From Bacteroidales bacterium UBA4243 (GTDB lineage Bacteria; Bacteroidota; Bacteroidia; Bacteroidales; F082): a stretch of DNA of 26,938 nucleotides. Location: positions 70,138 through 97,075 of the forward strand of contig DGXB01000059.1 of NCBI GenBank assembly GCA_002396205.1, written 5' to 3'. Both the position numbers and the translations under genes were made by a program. Numbering within the stretch: the first letter of the stretch is position 1; every line of letters begins with the position of its first letter. The notes below the pieces were generated by a model. That model was not told the origin of the DNA, ran no database searches, and saw only the letters and a program-made list of their open reading frames with translations. Below, in pieces: positions 1 to 7,632 of the stretch.

Positions 1-2727
1 GACTTCGGCAACAAGTTCGGCCAGCCGCTCATCAACGGCAGCCTTTTGACTTTTGAGTGTGCGGGCGACCGGGACGGTCGCGAACCTAATGTGATGGGCT
101 ACGACAAGGTCATCATGCTCGCTGGCGGCATCGGCTTCGCCAAAGTGAGCGACGCCAAGAAACTCGAACCCGAAGAAGGTGATGTCATCATCGTGCTGGG
201 CGGCGACAACTACCGCATCGGTATGGGTGGTGGTGCCGTTTCGAGCGTCGACACGGGCCAATACAGCAACGCCATTGAGCTGAACGCCGTGCAACGCGCC
301 AACCCCGAGATGCAGAAGCGCGTGAGCAACGTCATTCGTGCCATGGCCGAAAGCGACCACAACCCCATCCGCAGCATCCACGACCATGGTGCAGGTGGTC
401 ACCTCAACTGCCTCAGCGAACTCATCGAAGACGCTGGTGGCGTGGTCTATGTCGACAACCTGCCCGTCGGCGACCCGACGCTGTCCGACAAGGAAATCAT
501 CGGCAACGAGTCGCAGGAGCGCATGGGACTGTTGGTCGACAAAAAGGACAAGGAAATCATCAAGGAGACCGCCGAGCGCGAGCGCGCACCTTATTATGAA
601 GTGGGTGAGGTGACCGGCGACGAGCGCTTGCGTTTCGTCCGCAAGAAAGGCGAAGCCCCCATCGACTTGGCCATTTCCGACTTCTTCGGCAGTGCGCCCA
701 AGACCGTGCTGCACGACACGACCAAGCCCTACCATTTCAAGAAAATCAGTTACACTAAACGTGACATCCACAAATATTTGGACCGCGTGCTGCAACTCGA
801 AGCCGTGGCCTGCAAGGACTGGCTCACCAACAAGGTCGACCGCTCCGTGACGGGTCGCGTGGCGCAGCAGCAGTGCGTAGGTGAAATTCAACTGCCGTTG
901 AGCAACCTCGGCATCAGCGCATTGGACTACAACGGCAAGCGCGGCATCGCCACGGCCTTGGGTCATGCCCCGATTGCGGGCCTCATCGATCCTGCCGCTG
1001 CTTCGCGTCTTTCGGTCTCCGAGGCTTTGACCAACATCCTTTGGGCACCGATTGAAGGCAACCTTGAAGGCGTTTCGCTGAGCGCCAACTGGATGTGGCC
1101 CGCCAAGCAGGAAGGCGAGACCGCCCGTCTCTATGAAGCCGTGAAAGCCTTGAGCGACTATTGCGTGGCCTTGGGCATCAATGTGCCGACGGGCAAGGAT
1201 AGCCTCTCCATGACGCAGAAATACCCTGACGGCGAGAAGGTTGTGGCTCCCGGAACGGTCATCATCTCCGCCGCTGGCGAGGTGTCGAACATCCGTCAGA
1301 CCATCCAGCCCGTGATGAAGACCGACGAGAACACCGAATTAATATATATAGACTTCTCGAAAGACGGCTTCGAACTTGGTGGCAGCAGCTTCGCCCAAGC
1401 CATCGGTGCAGTGGGTCAGACGACACCCGACTTGAAGAGCGTCAGCTACTTCAAGAAGTGCTTCAACGCCATCCAGAAGCTGATTGAAAGCAATTTGGTT
1501 TTGGCCGGCCACGACGTGTCGGCGGGCGGCTTGATTACCACGCTGTTGGAGATGAACTTCGCCAACACGACCTACGGCATGAACCTCGACTTCAAGGCTT
1601 TCGACAAGGAAGACCTGATGGCCGTGTTGTTCTGCGAGAAACCTTCGGTGGTCATCCAAGTTTCCAACGATGGCATCGCCAACCGTATGTTGCGCGAACT
1701 CGGCATCACCTTCAAGGTCATCGGCAAGCCTATGGCCAAACGCCAAATCAACATCGTCCACAACGACCATCATTATATCTTCGACATCGACGCGCTGCGC
1801 GACACTTGGTTCAAGTCGTCGTACCTGCTCGACCGCAAGCAAAGCGGTCCGCGCAAGGCCATGGAGCGTTTCATGAATTACAAGAAACAGTATTTGCACT
1901 ATAGCTTTGGCCACAAGTTCACGGGCAAGGCCGCCGATATGGGCATCGACCTGCACCGCCGCAAGCCGACGGGCATCAATGCCGCCATCATTCGCGAGAA
2001 AGGCTGCCAGTGCGACCGTGAGATGGCCTACGCGCTCTATCTCGCCGGCTTCGATGTGCGCGACGTCACCATGACTGACCTCGCCACAGGCCGCGAAGAC
2101 CTCAAGGACGTCAACATGATTGCCTTCGTGGGCGGTTTCTCCAACTCCGACGTGCTCGGTTCGGCCAAGGGCTGGGCGGGTGCCTTCCTTTATAACGAGA
2201 AAGCCAAGAAAGCCCTTGACGACTTCTATGCCCGCGAGGACACGCTGAGCCTTGGCGTGTGCAACGGCTGCCAGCTGATGATGGAGCTCGGCCTGCTCTA
2301 TCCCGACCATGAGGAGCATCCCGTGATGATGCACAACGACTCGCACAAGTTTGAGTCGGGCTTCCTCAACGTGGAGATTGCCCAAAACGAGAGCGTGATG
2401 CTCAAGTCGCTGTCGGGTCACCGCCTCGGCGTGTGGATTGCCCACGGCGAAGGCCGTTTCTACTTCCCCTGCTATCGCGACAAGTACAAGATCGTGATGA
2501 CCTACGGTCAGGACGAATACCCTGGCAACCCCAACGGCAGCGACTGGTCGACGGCGGCGGTCTGCTCCAACGACGGACGTCACTTGGCCATGATGCCCCA
2601 CCTCGAAAGAGCCTTCCTGCCCTGGCAGTGGGCCTTCTATCCCGACGACCGCAAGAATGATGAGGTCTCGCCTTGGATGGAAGCTTTCGTGAATGCGCGG
2701 ATTTGGGTGGAGGAGCATAGGAAGTAA
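1..2727 (+). CDS. purL: Phosphoribosylformylglycinamidine synthase, C-terminal part (5' end outside window)
   Basis: Large single-chain FGAR amidotransferase of purine biosynthesis: it converts formylglycinamide ribotide, glutamine and ATP to formylglycinamidine ribotide. The frame is open from base 1 (DFGNKFGQP...), so the start lies upstream; 908 codons are visible, against roughly 1,230-1,300 residues for the full family. The visible part holds the end of the first AIR-synthase-like half (GGGAVSSVDTGQ, HDHGAGGH), the second synthase half (PTGKDSLSM, GHDVSAGG) and a C-terminal class I glutamine amidotransferase domain. In that last domain the nucleophile is the Cys of LGVCNGCQL (codon 2260-2262) and the His/Glu region is AHGEGRF. 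Length and motif order fit the large PurL rather than the small PurL/PurQ/PurS system. An inverted repeat with a T-run follows the stop. Identification is secure. Confidence 0.97.
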   Translation, partial: DFGNKFGQPLINGSLLTFECAGDRDGREPNVMGYDKVIMLAGGIGFAKVSDAKKLEPEEGDVIIVLGGDNYRIGMGGGAVSSVDTGQYSNAIELNAVQRANPEMQKRVSNVIRAMAESDHNPIRSIHDHGAGGHLNCLSELIEDAGGVVYVDNLPVGDPTLSDKEIIGNESQERMGLLVDKKDKEIIKETAERERAPYYEVGEVTGDERLRFVRKKGEAPIDLAISDFFGSAPKTVLHDTTKPYHFKKISYTKRDIHKYLDRVLQLEAVACKDWLTNKVDRSVTGRVAQQQCVGEIQLPLSNLGISALDYNGKRGIATALGHAPIAGLIDPAAASRLSVSEALTNILWAPIEGNLEGVSLSANWMWPAKQEGETARLYEAVKALSDYCVALGINVPTGKDSLSMTQKYPDGEKVVAPGTVIISAAGEVSNIRQTIQPVMKTDENTELIYIDFSKDGFELGGSSFAQAIGAVGQTTPDLKSVSYFKKCFNAIQKLIESNLVLAGHDVSAGGLITTLLEMNFANTTYGMNLDFKAFDKEDLMAVLFCEKPSVVIQVSNDGIANRMLRELGITFKVIGKPMAKRQINIVHNDHHYIFDIDALRDTWFKSSYLLDRKQSGPRKAMERFMNYKKQYLHYSFGHKFTGKAADMGIDLHRRKPTGINAAIIREKGCQCDREMAYALYLAGFDVRDVTMTDLATGREDLKDVNMIAFVGGFSNSDVLGSAKGWAGAFLYNEKAKKALDDFYAREDTLSLGVCNGCQLMMELGLLYPDHEEHPVMMHNDSHKFESGFLNVEIAQNESVMLKSLSGHRLGVWIAHGEGRFYFPCYRDKYKIVMTYGQDEYPGNPNGSDWSTAAVCSNDGRHLAMMPHLERAFLPWQWAFYPDDRKNDEVSPWMEAFVNARIWVEEHRK

Positions 2728-2741
2728 ATGTGGCTTTTGGG

Positions 2742-2828
2742 AAACAAATCTTACATAAATCTGAAACAAATTTTTTGGCGGATTTAGCTTCGCTGAATGC
2801 AAAGCATTTATGTGGGATTTGTTTTTTG
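2742..2828 (+). terminator. Imperfect inverted repeat with T-run downstream of purL
   Basis: Arms 2742-2760 and 2806-2824 are complementary at 17 of 19 positions (AAACAAATC... against ...GATTTGTTT). A smaller hairpin (TTTAGC/GCTGAA around a TTC loop) lies between them, and a T-run follows. It lies in the 238-base gap after the purL stop and is a plausible transcription terminator, although the stem is AT-rich and long. No gene is visible in this gap. Confidence 0.5.
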
Positions 2829-2905
2829 CTTGTTTTTGCAGGTTGGGAAACATTTTTCAAGTCTCATTTGGGAACTTCACTTTTAGCTGCTTTTCCGCTC
2901 TTCGC

Positions 2906-2934
2906 TTGGATATTCGGGAAAAATTGTAATTTTG
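2906..2934 (+). promoter_or_regulatory. Bacteroidota-type promoter for the AlbA_2/GHKL regulator
   Basis: The -7 box TAATTTTG (2927-2934) matches TAnnTTTG. A TTG at 2906-2908 lies 18 bases upstream as a -33 element. The start codon follows 32 bases after the box. Confidence 0.7.
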
Positions 2935-2965
2935 CAAGGTCAGAACAAATCCTGAAAGAATAGCG

Positions 2966-4411
2966 ATGACGATAGAGGATATTAAGAAGCTGATTTCAAA
3001 CGACGAAACTCGCCAAGTTGAGTTGAAGAAATCGACGGGCGAGTTGAAGGATGCCATGTATTCGGCATGCGCGTTTTTGAATACCGATGGCGGCTGGCTC
3101 GTTTTTGGCATTACGCCAAATTCCTTGAGGATTGTCGGGCAGGAGGTGACGGAAAACACACGACGCGAGTTGGCGCAGGGCTTGGCTGGTTTGGAGCCTG
3201 CTGTTGATGTCAGGGTGGAGTATGTTGATGTGCCTGATTGTCAAGGGACGCAAGTTATCGCCCTTTGTTTTGATGCTTGGGTTTGGGGCAAGGAGCCTTT
3301 CACTTTCCATGGTTGCCCATATTACAGGGTGGAAAGTACCACAAGGGTGATGCCTCGCGATATGTATGATGAGCGTTTGCGGGCAAGCAAGCCCCACCTG
3401 TTTGCATGGGAAAGGCAGCCCGCCGATGGATTGAAATTGGAGGACTTGAACCAAGAACTTATTAGGGGAGCGGTGCGTCTTGGCATTGAAATGGGACGTA
3501 TGTCGGAGTTGGCTTATACCGAACCTGCCGGCAAGGTGCTGGAGAAGTGGAGGTTGCTCAACGATGGTGTTCTCAACAATGCCGCCGCGATGCTTTTTAC
3601 CAACAACACATACAATTATTCACAGTTCATTTTGCGCTTGGCTCGTTTTCGCGGTAATGACAAGATTGAATTTATCGACAACCAAAGAGTTGAAGGCAAT
3701 TTCTTCGTCCTTCTGGATGCTGGTATGTCTTTCTTTTTCAAGCACCTGTCGCTGAGTGGGAAAATCGTTGGATTCAAGCGAGAGGAACATCTTGAAATTC
3801 CGTCTGAAGCATTGCGTGAGGCGCTGATTAATGCTTTATGTCATAGGCAGTATGAGAAATATAATCTCACTATTGGCATCGCCATCTACGACGACCGAAT
3901 TGAGATTGAGAACCCAGGAATGTTTCCGCCACAGATTACGCTGTCGAACATCAAGGAGCCTCATGGCTCTTATCCATATAATCCGTTGATTGCTGAGGTG
4001 TTGTATAAGACTTCCTATCTTGAAAGTTGGGGTTCGGGCGTGAAACGTATCGTTGACGCCTGTAGGAAACAGAATGTACCAGATCCTGAATGGAGCGTGA
4101 GAGGAGGATTTGTCATTGTCACTTTCCGTAGAGGTACACAGACAAGTACCCAGTCTAGTATTTTGGAGGAGAACGATACCGTAACCGAAAATGGCAAGAA
4201 AGATGGCAAGAAAGAATTAACAGATAATCAAATTGTTATATGTTATCTGATAAAAGAGAATGGCAAGATAACTATACCAGAAATGGCAAGAAAGGTTAAA
4301 CTGTCTGAAAGGTCTTTATCTCGTGATCTTGAAATTCTTCAACAGCAAGGTGTTATCACTCGTGAAGGTGGCCGTAAACAAGGTCGCTGGGTCGTTTTAA
4401 TTGAAATTTGA
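2966..4411 (+). CDS. AlbA_2 (Schlafen-like) / GHKL ATPase-fold putative transcriptional regulator
   Basis: 481 residues. The N-terminal part (about 10-130; ETRQVELKKSTGEL, FLNTDGGWLVFGI) looks like the AlbA_2/Schlafen-type domain. The middle (about 275-370; IPSEALREALINALCHRQY, IEIENPGMF, SWGSGVKRIV) matches the C-terminal GHKL-like domain found in proteins often annotated as RecG-like transcriptional regulators. A winged helix-turn-helix follows at about 415-478 (ITIPEMARKVKLSERSLSRDLEILQQQGVI). This architecture suggests a DNA-binding regulator; the ligand and targets are unknown. The gene is visibly poorer in GC than purL and the downstream genes, especially after 4130, which may mean horizontal acquisition. 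A Lys-rich linker (ENGKKDGKKE) is encoded by short repeated DNA. It ends six bases before the ybaK-like gene, so the two may be co-transcribed. The family call is firm; the function is inferred. Confidence 0.85.
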   Translation: MTIEDIKKLISNDETRQVELKKSTGELKDAMYSACAFLNTDGGWLVFGITPNSLRIVGQEVTENTRRELAQGLAGLEPAVDVRVEYVDVPDCQGTQVIALCFDAWVWGKEPFTFHGCPYYRVESTTRVMPRDMYDERLRASKPHLFAWERQPADGLKLEDLNQELIRGAVRLGIEMGRMSELAYTEPAGKVLEKWRLLNDGVLNNAAAMLFTNNTYNYSQFILRLARFRGNDKIEFIDNQRVEGNFFVLLDAGMSFFFKHLSLSGKIVGFKREEHLEIPSEALREALINALCHRQYEKYNLTIGIAIYDDRIEIENPGMFPPQITLSNIKEPHGSYPYNPLIAEVLYKTSYLESWGSGVKRIVDACRKQNVPDPEWSVRGGFVIVTFRRGTQTSTQSSILEENDTVTENGKKDGKKELTDNQIVICYLIKENGKITIPEMARKVKLSERSLSRDLEILQQQGVITREGGRKQGRWVVLIEI

Positions 4412-4417
4412 ATAATC

Positions 4418-4921
4418 ATGCCCAAAGAAAGAATAAATAAAACCAACGCCTGCCGCATCCTCGACGCGAAGGGGATTGCCTACGAGCTGATTCCCTACGA
4501 GGTGGACGAGAACGACCTCGGGGCGCAGCATATCGCTGACCAATTGGGCGAGGACATCGACCAGGTGTTCAAGACCTTGGTGCTGAAAGGCGACAAGATC
4601 GGCCATTTCGTGTGCGTCATCCCAGGCAACGACGAACTCGACTTGAAGAAGACCGCCAAGGCCACAGGCAACAAGAGTTGCGACCTCATCCCGATGAAAG
4701 AACTGCTGCCCTTGACGGGCTACATCCGTGGTGGCTGCTCGCCCGTGGGGATGAAGAAACAATTTCCGACTTTTATCCACGAGACCTGTGAGCTGTTCGA
4801 TTACATCTACGTCAGCGCGGGCGTGCGAGGCCTGCAGTTCAAGCTCAACCCGCAGGATTTGATTCAGGTGGTGGGCATGACCGTCGCCGATTTGACAGTT
4901 TTTGAATTTGGACCGAAATGA
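4418..4921 (+). CDS. ybaK: YbaK/EbsC-type aminoacyl-tRNA deacylase (Cys-tRNA(Pro) deacylase-like)
   Basis: 167 residues, a normal length for the YbaK/EbsC/ProX editing family, which hydrolyses mischarged aminoacyl-tRNA (in YbaK, Cys-tRNAPro) in trans. Family hallmarks are the VFKTLVLKG segment with the conserved Lys, the LKKTAKATGNKSCDLIP stretch, and the glycine-rich GYIRGGCSPVGMKK loop near residue 110. The C-terminal YVSAGVRGLQFKLNPQDL is also typical. It sits six bases after the AlbA_2 regulator and overlaps the next gene by four bases (ATGA), which points to translational coupling with the acetyltransferase. Family membership is clear; the exact tRNA substrate is inferred. Confidence 0.92.
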   Translation: MPKERINKTNACRILDAKGIAYELIPYEVDENDLGAQHIADQLGEDIDQVFKTLVLKGDKIGHFVCVIPGNDELDLKKTAKATGNKSCDLIPMKELLPLTGYIRGGCSPVGMKKQFPTFIHETCELFDYIYVSAGVRGLQFKLNPQDLIQVVGMTVADLTVFEFGPK

Positions 4922-5415
4922 GCTATACCATCCGTAAATCGACTTTGGCCGACTTGCCTGTCATCCTCAGCCTCCGCGACCAAGCCCGCGAAATCATGCG
5001 GAGCTATGGCAACACCTTCCAATGGCCCGACGGCTATCCGCGCGATGACATGTTCAAGAAAGACATTGAGTTAGGCGGTAGCCATGTGATGCTTGACGAA
5101 ACGGGAATCATCGTCGGCACTTTCGCGCTTTTGCCCAGCCCCGAAGTGACTTACAACAAGATTTACGACGGCCAATGGCTCGACGACGCGCCCTATCACG
5201 TCATCCACCGCATCGCCAGCACTCCCGACTCGCATGGCATCTTGGACGCTGTTTTGGACTATTGCGAAAGCCAAGTTGCAAACATCCGCATCGATACGCA
5301 CGAGGCCAACATCATCATGCGCAAGGGCTTGGAACGGCATGGCTACCACTATTGCGGCATTATCATCCTGCTCGACGGCAACCCGCGCTTGGCCTTCCAG
5401 AAAATTATCGGATAG
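4918..5415 (+). CDS. GNAT-family N-acetyltransferase
   Basis: 165 residues. The opening MSYTIRKSTLADLPVILSLRDQAREIM is a typical GNAT N-terminus. A beta-strand region (MLDETGIIVGTFALLP) and a segment IRIDTHEANIIMRKGLERHGYHYCGIIIL follow, matching the late helix and strands of GNAT folds (DTHxxNxxMRxxLxxxGF). The substrate cannot be told from the sequence. The ATG shares four bases with the ybaK-like stop, so the two form a translationally coupled pair. No downstream co-directional gene lies within 100 bases; the copZ promoter follows. Confidence 0.85.
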   Translation: MSYTIRKSTLADLPVILSLRDQAREIMRSYGNTFQWPDGYPRDDMFKKDIELGGSHVMLDETGIIVGTFALLPSPEVTYNKIYDGQWLDDAPYHVIHRIASTPDSHGILDAVLDYCESQVANIRIDTHEANIIMRKGLERHGYHYCGIIILLDGNPRLAFQKIIG

Positions 5416-5420
5416 TTTAT

Positions 5421-5449
5421 TTGTAATTATTCTAAATTGTGTAATTTTG
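5421..5449 (+). promoter_or_regulatory. Bacteroidota-type promoter of copZ-copA
   Basis: The -7 box TAATTTTG lies at 5442-5449, and the -33 TTG at 5421-5423 with 18 bases between them. The box is 67 bases before the copZ start, which leaves a leader of about 60 bases. Confidence 0.75.
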
Positions 5450-5451
5450 CA

Positions 5452-5467
5452 GCCCATTTCGATGGGC
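5452..5467 (+). promoter_or_regulatory. Perfect dyad GCCCAT-TTCG-ATGGGC at the predicted copZ transcription start
   Basis: A 6-bp perfect inverted repeat with a four-base TTCG loop, beginning three bases after the -7 box. It could be an operator overlapping the transcription start or a 5'-end RNA hairpin with a stable UUCG-type loop. The dyad is seen directly; the role is inferred. Confidence 0.5.
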
Positions 5468-5470
5468 AGA

Positions 5471-5486
5471 ATCTTGAATTTTAAAT
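5471..5486. repeat. 16-base AT-rich repeat copy 1 (ATCTTGAATTTTAAAT)
   Basis: Identical over 16 bases to 21354-21369 upstream of lptB. Both sit in leaders made of related TTGAAT/TTAAAT units. Only two copies are seen here. Confidence 0.6.
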
Positions 5487-5515
5487 TTTGAATCTTAAAT
5501 CTTCAATCCAATATT

Positions 5516-5725
5516 ATGACTACCAAGACTTTTAATGTGACCGGAATGAAATGCATGGGTTGCGTTTCGAATGTGGAAAAGGCTTTGAATGCGCTTGACG
5601 GCGTTGCTTCCGCCAAGGCCGACCTGACGGCCAAGACCGCCACCGTCGACTATGACGAGACGAAGGTGGGCTTTGCCCAGATGCAAGAAACCGTCGAGAA
5701 GCTCGGTTTCGAGGTGACGGAATAA
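5516..5725 (+). CDS. copZ: CopZ-like copper chaperone (HMA domain)
   Basis: A 69-residue single heavy-metal-associated domain. The metal-binding loop GMKCMGCVSNV carries Cys13 and Cys16 (CxxC), followed by VEKALNALDGVASAKADLTAKTATVDYD, the standard HMA fold sequence. Such chaperones bind Cu(I) in the cytoplasm and hand it to CopA-type ATPases. The stop is three bases before the copA start and the partner is the matching transporter, so the two form an operon. It closely resembles the N-terminal HMA of the adjacent ATPase, suggesting domain duplication. The leader carries a dyad and AT-rich repeats. Metal specificity (copper) is inferred from the partner. Confidence 0.92.
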   Translation: MTTKTFNVTGMKCMGCVSNVEKALNALDGVASAKADLTAKTATVDYDETKVGFAQMQETVEKLGFEVTE

Positions 5726-5728
5726 GCC

Positions 5729-7630
5729 ATGGTCAAGAAAACCATAGCCGTATTGGGCATGCGTTGCGCCGGTTGCTCGGCCAGCGTGGAGGATACGTTG
5801 CGCAAGATGGATGGCGTGGCCTCAGCCAACGTCAATCTCGCGGCGCGCTCCGCTTTGATTGAGTTCGACGAGAAGAAAGTCGCGCCCGAGCAGATGAAAG
5901 CGGCCCTTGCCGACTTGGGCTTCGACATGGTCATCGAGGACGACCGCGACGTGCAGGCCGAAGAGCGCAAGAATTTTACCCGCCTGCGCAACCGCGTCAT
6001 CTTGTCGTGGGTGTTCGCGCTCCTCGTCATGGCCATCTCGATGGGCTGGATCCCCGTCAAGCCTGCGCTGACGGCCAACCTCATCATGATGGGGCTGTCG
6101 TTGCTCAACCTTGTGTTGTGTGGTCGACAGTTCTATGCCTCGGCTATCCGACAACTCAAACACGGCACGTCCAACATGGACACCTTGGTGTCGCTCAGCA
6201 CTTGCATCTCGTTCCTGTTCAGCGTGTTCAACACGTTCTGGGGCGACCAGTTTTGGAGCTCGCGCGGCATCGCGAACCACACCTATTTCGATGCCTCGGT
6301 GATGATCATCACTTTCGTGCTGACGGGCAAGATGCTGGAGGAGAAAGCCAAGAACGGCACCGCCTCGGCCATCCGTTCGCTAATGGGACTGACGCCCAAG
6401 ACGGCACACCTTGTCGTCGACGGCATGATTACCAACACGCCCATCTCGGCCTTGCAGAAAGGCGACACCATCGAGGTGAGGGCAGGGGAGAAGATTCCCG
6501 TCGACGGGAGCATCATCGACGGTGAGGCACATGTCGACGAGAGCATGATCTCAGGCGAGCCGATACCCGTGTTGAAACAACAAGGCGACCAAGTGTTGGC
6601 TGGTACGGTCAGCAAGCAAGGCACGTTCCGCTTCAAGGCAGAGGCTGTGGGCGAGAAGACCATGTTGGCCAACATCATCCAGATGGTGCAGCAGGCCCAA
6701 GGCTCGAAGGCACCTGTGCAACGCACGGCCGACAAGATTGCCCGTATCTTCGTCCCGACGGTGTTGGGCATCGCTATTTTGACTTTCGTCCTCTGGTGGA
6801 CCATTGGTGGCTCGGCCATGCTGCCCAACGCCATCCTTTCGGCGGTCTCGGTGCTGGTCATCGCCTGTCCGTGCGCCTTGGGACTGGCCACGCCGACGGC
6901 CTTGATGGTCGGCATCGGCAAGGCGGCGGAGAAGAACATATTAAGAAAGGATGCCACGGCTTTGGAGGAGATTCGTCGCGTCAACGCCATCGTCATCGAC
7001 AAGACGGGCACGCTGACCATCCCCAACCTCAACGTGGACTTCACTCAAGCCAACGACCTCGCTTTAGACGAACGCGAGACCTTGAAACCCTACGCCCGCG
7101 AGGCCATGCAAGAACTTCAAAACGAAGGTATTGACGTGTATATGATGAGCGGCGACAAGGAAGAAGCCGCCAAATACTGGGCCGACAAGGCGGGCATCAA
7201 GCATTACCGCAGCCGCGTGATGCCGCAAGACAAGGAGAACTTAGTGCGTCAGCTGCAAAGCGAGGGCAAACACGTGGCCATGATTGGCGACGGCATCAAC
7301 GACTCGCAGGCCTTGGCCGCCGCCGATGTCAGCATCGCCATGGGCAAGGGCACCGATGTGGCCATGGACGTGGCGCAAGTCACGCTGATGGGCACCGACC
7401 TTCGCCGTATCCCCGAGGCCATCCGTCTCTCGAAGAAGACGGTCGGCATGATCCACCAAAACCTTTTTTGGGCCTTCATCTACAACGTCATCTGCATCCC
7501 GTTGGCGGCAGGCCTGCCCTACTTGTTTGGCGCCCATTGGCAAATCACGCCCATGCTGGCCAGTGCCTTGATGGCGTTTTCAAGTGTCAGCGTGGTGATG
7601 AACAGCCTGCGGCTGAAGTGGACGAAGTGA
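5729..7630 (+). CDS. copA: Cu(I) P1B-type ATPase lacking most of the nucleotide-binding domain
   Basis: 633 residues. Order: an HMA domain with GMRCAGCSASV (Cys13/Cys16), two N-terminal membrane helices from about residue 88, then further helices, an actuator loop with ISGEP (Glu277), and a membrane helix with CPC (Cys380-Pro-Cys382). The phosphorylation motif DKTGTLT has Asp424; MSGD is at about 474-476 and GDGIND at 520-525. Last come YN and MAFSSVSVVMNSLRL helices, as in copper exporters. The spacing is odd: Asp424 to GDGIND is about 97 residues, against about 195 in well-studied CopA proteins. The stretch after DKTGTLT passes in about 30 residues to LKPYAREAMQELQNEGI, the usual return to the P-domain. 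The N-domain, including the HP adenine-binding motif, is therefore missing while everything around it is intact. ATP use is uncertain. A complete frame and intact flanking motifs argue against simple decay. Confidence 0.9.
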   Translation: MVKKTIAVLGMRCAGCSASVEDTLRKMDGVASANVNLAARSALIEFDEKKVAPEQMKAALADLGFDMVIEDDRDVQAEERKNFTRLRNRVILSWVFALLVMAISMGWIPVKPALTANLIMMGLSLLNLVLCGRQFYASAIRQLKHGTSNMDTLVSLSTCISFLFSVFNTFWGDQFWSSRGIANHTYFDASVMIITFVLTGKMLEEKAKNGTASAIRSLMGLTPKTAHLVVDGMITNTPISALQKGDTIEVRAGEKIPVDGSIIDGEAHVDESMISGEPIPVLKQQGDQVLAGTVSKQGTFRFKAEAVGEKTMLANIIQMVQQAQGSKAPVQRTADKIARIFVPTVLGIAILTFVLWWTIGGSAMLPNAILSAVSVLVIACPCALGLATPTALMVGIGKAAEKNILRKDATALEEIRRVNAIVIDKTGTLTIPNLNVDFTQANDLALDERETLKPYAREAMQELQNEGIDVYMMSGDKEEAAKYWADKAGIKHYRSRVMPQDKENLVRQLQSEGKHVAMIGDGINDSQALAAADVSIAMGKGTDVAMDVAQVTLMGTDLRRIPEAIRLSKKTVGMIHQNLFWAFIYNVICIPLAAGLPYLFGAHWQITPMLASALMAFSSVSVVMNSLRLKWTK

Positions 7631-7632
7631 AT

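Noticed and set aside
1339..2853. 504-codon open frame on the minus strand opposite purL
   Set aside because: It is antisense to a clearly conserved PurL sequence. Its product is a His/Val/Ala-rich string without recognisable motifs, as expected from GC-rich antisense frames.
5729..7630. copA as a frameshifted pseudogene
   Set aside because: The frame is open from HMA to the last helix, and every remaining catalytic or metal motif is intact. The anomaly is a precise domain absence, not a broken frame.
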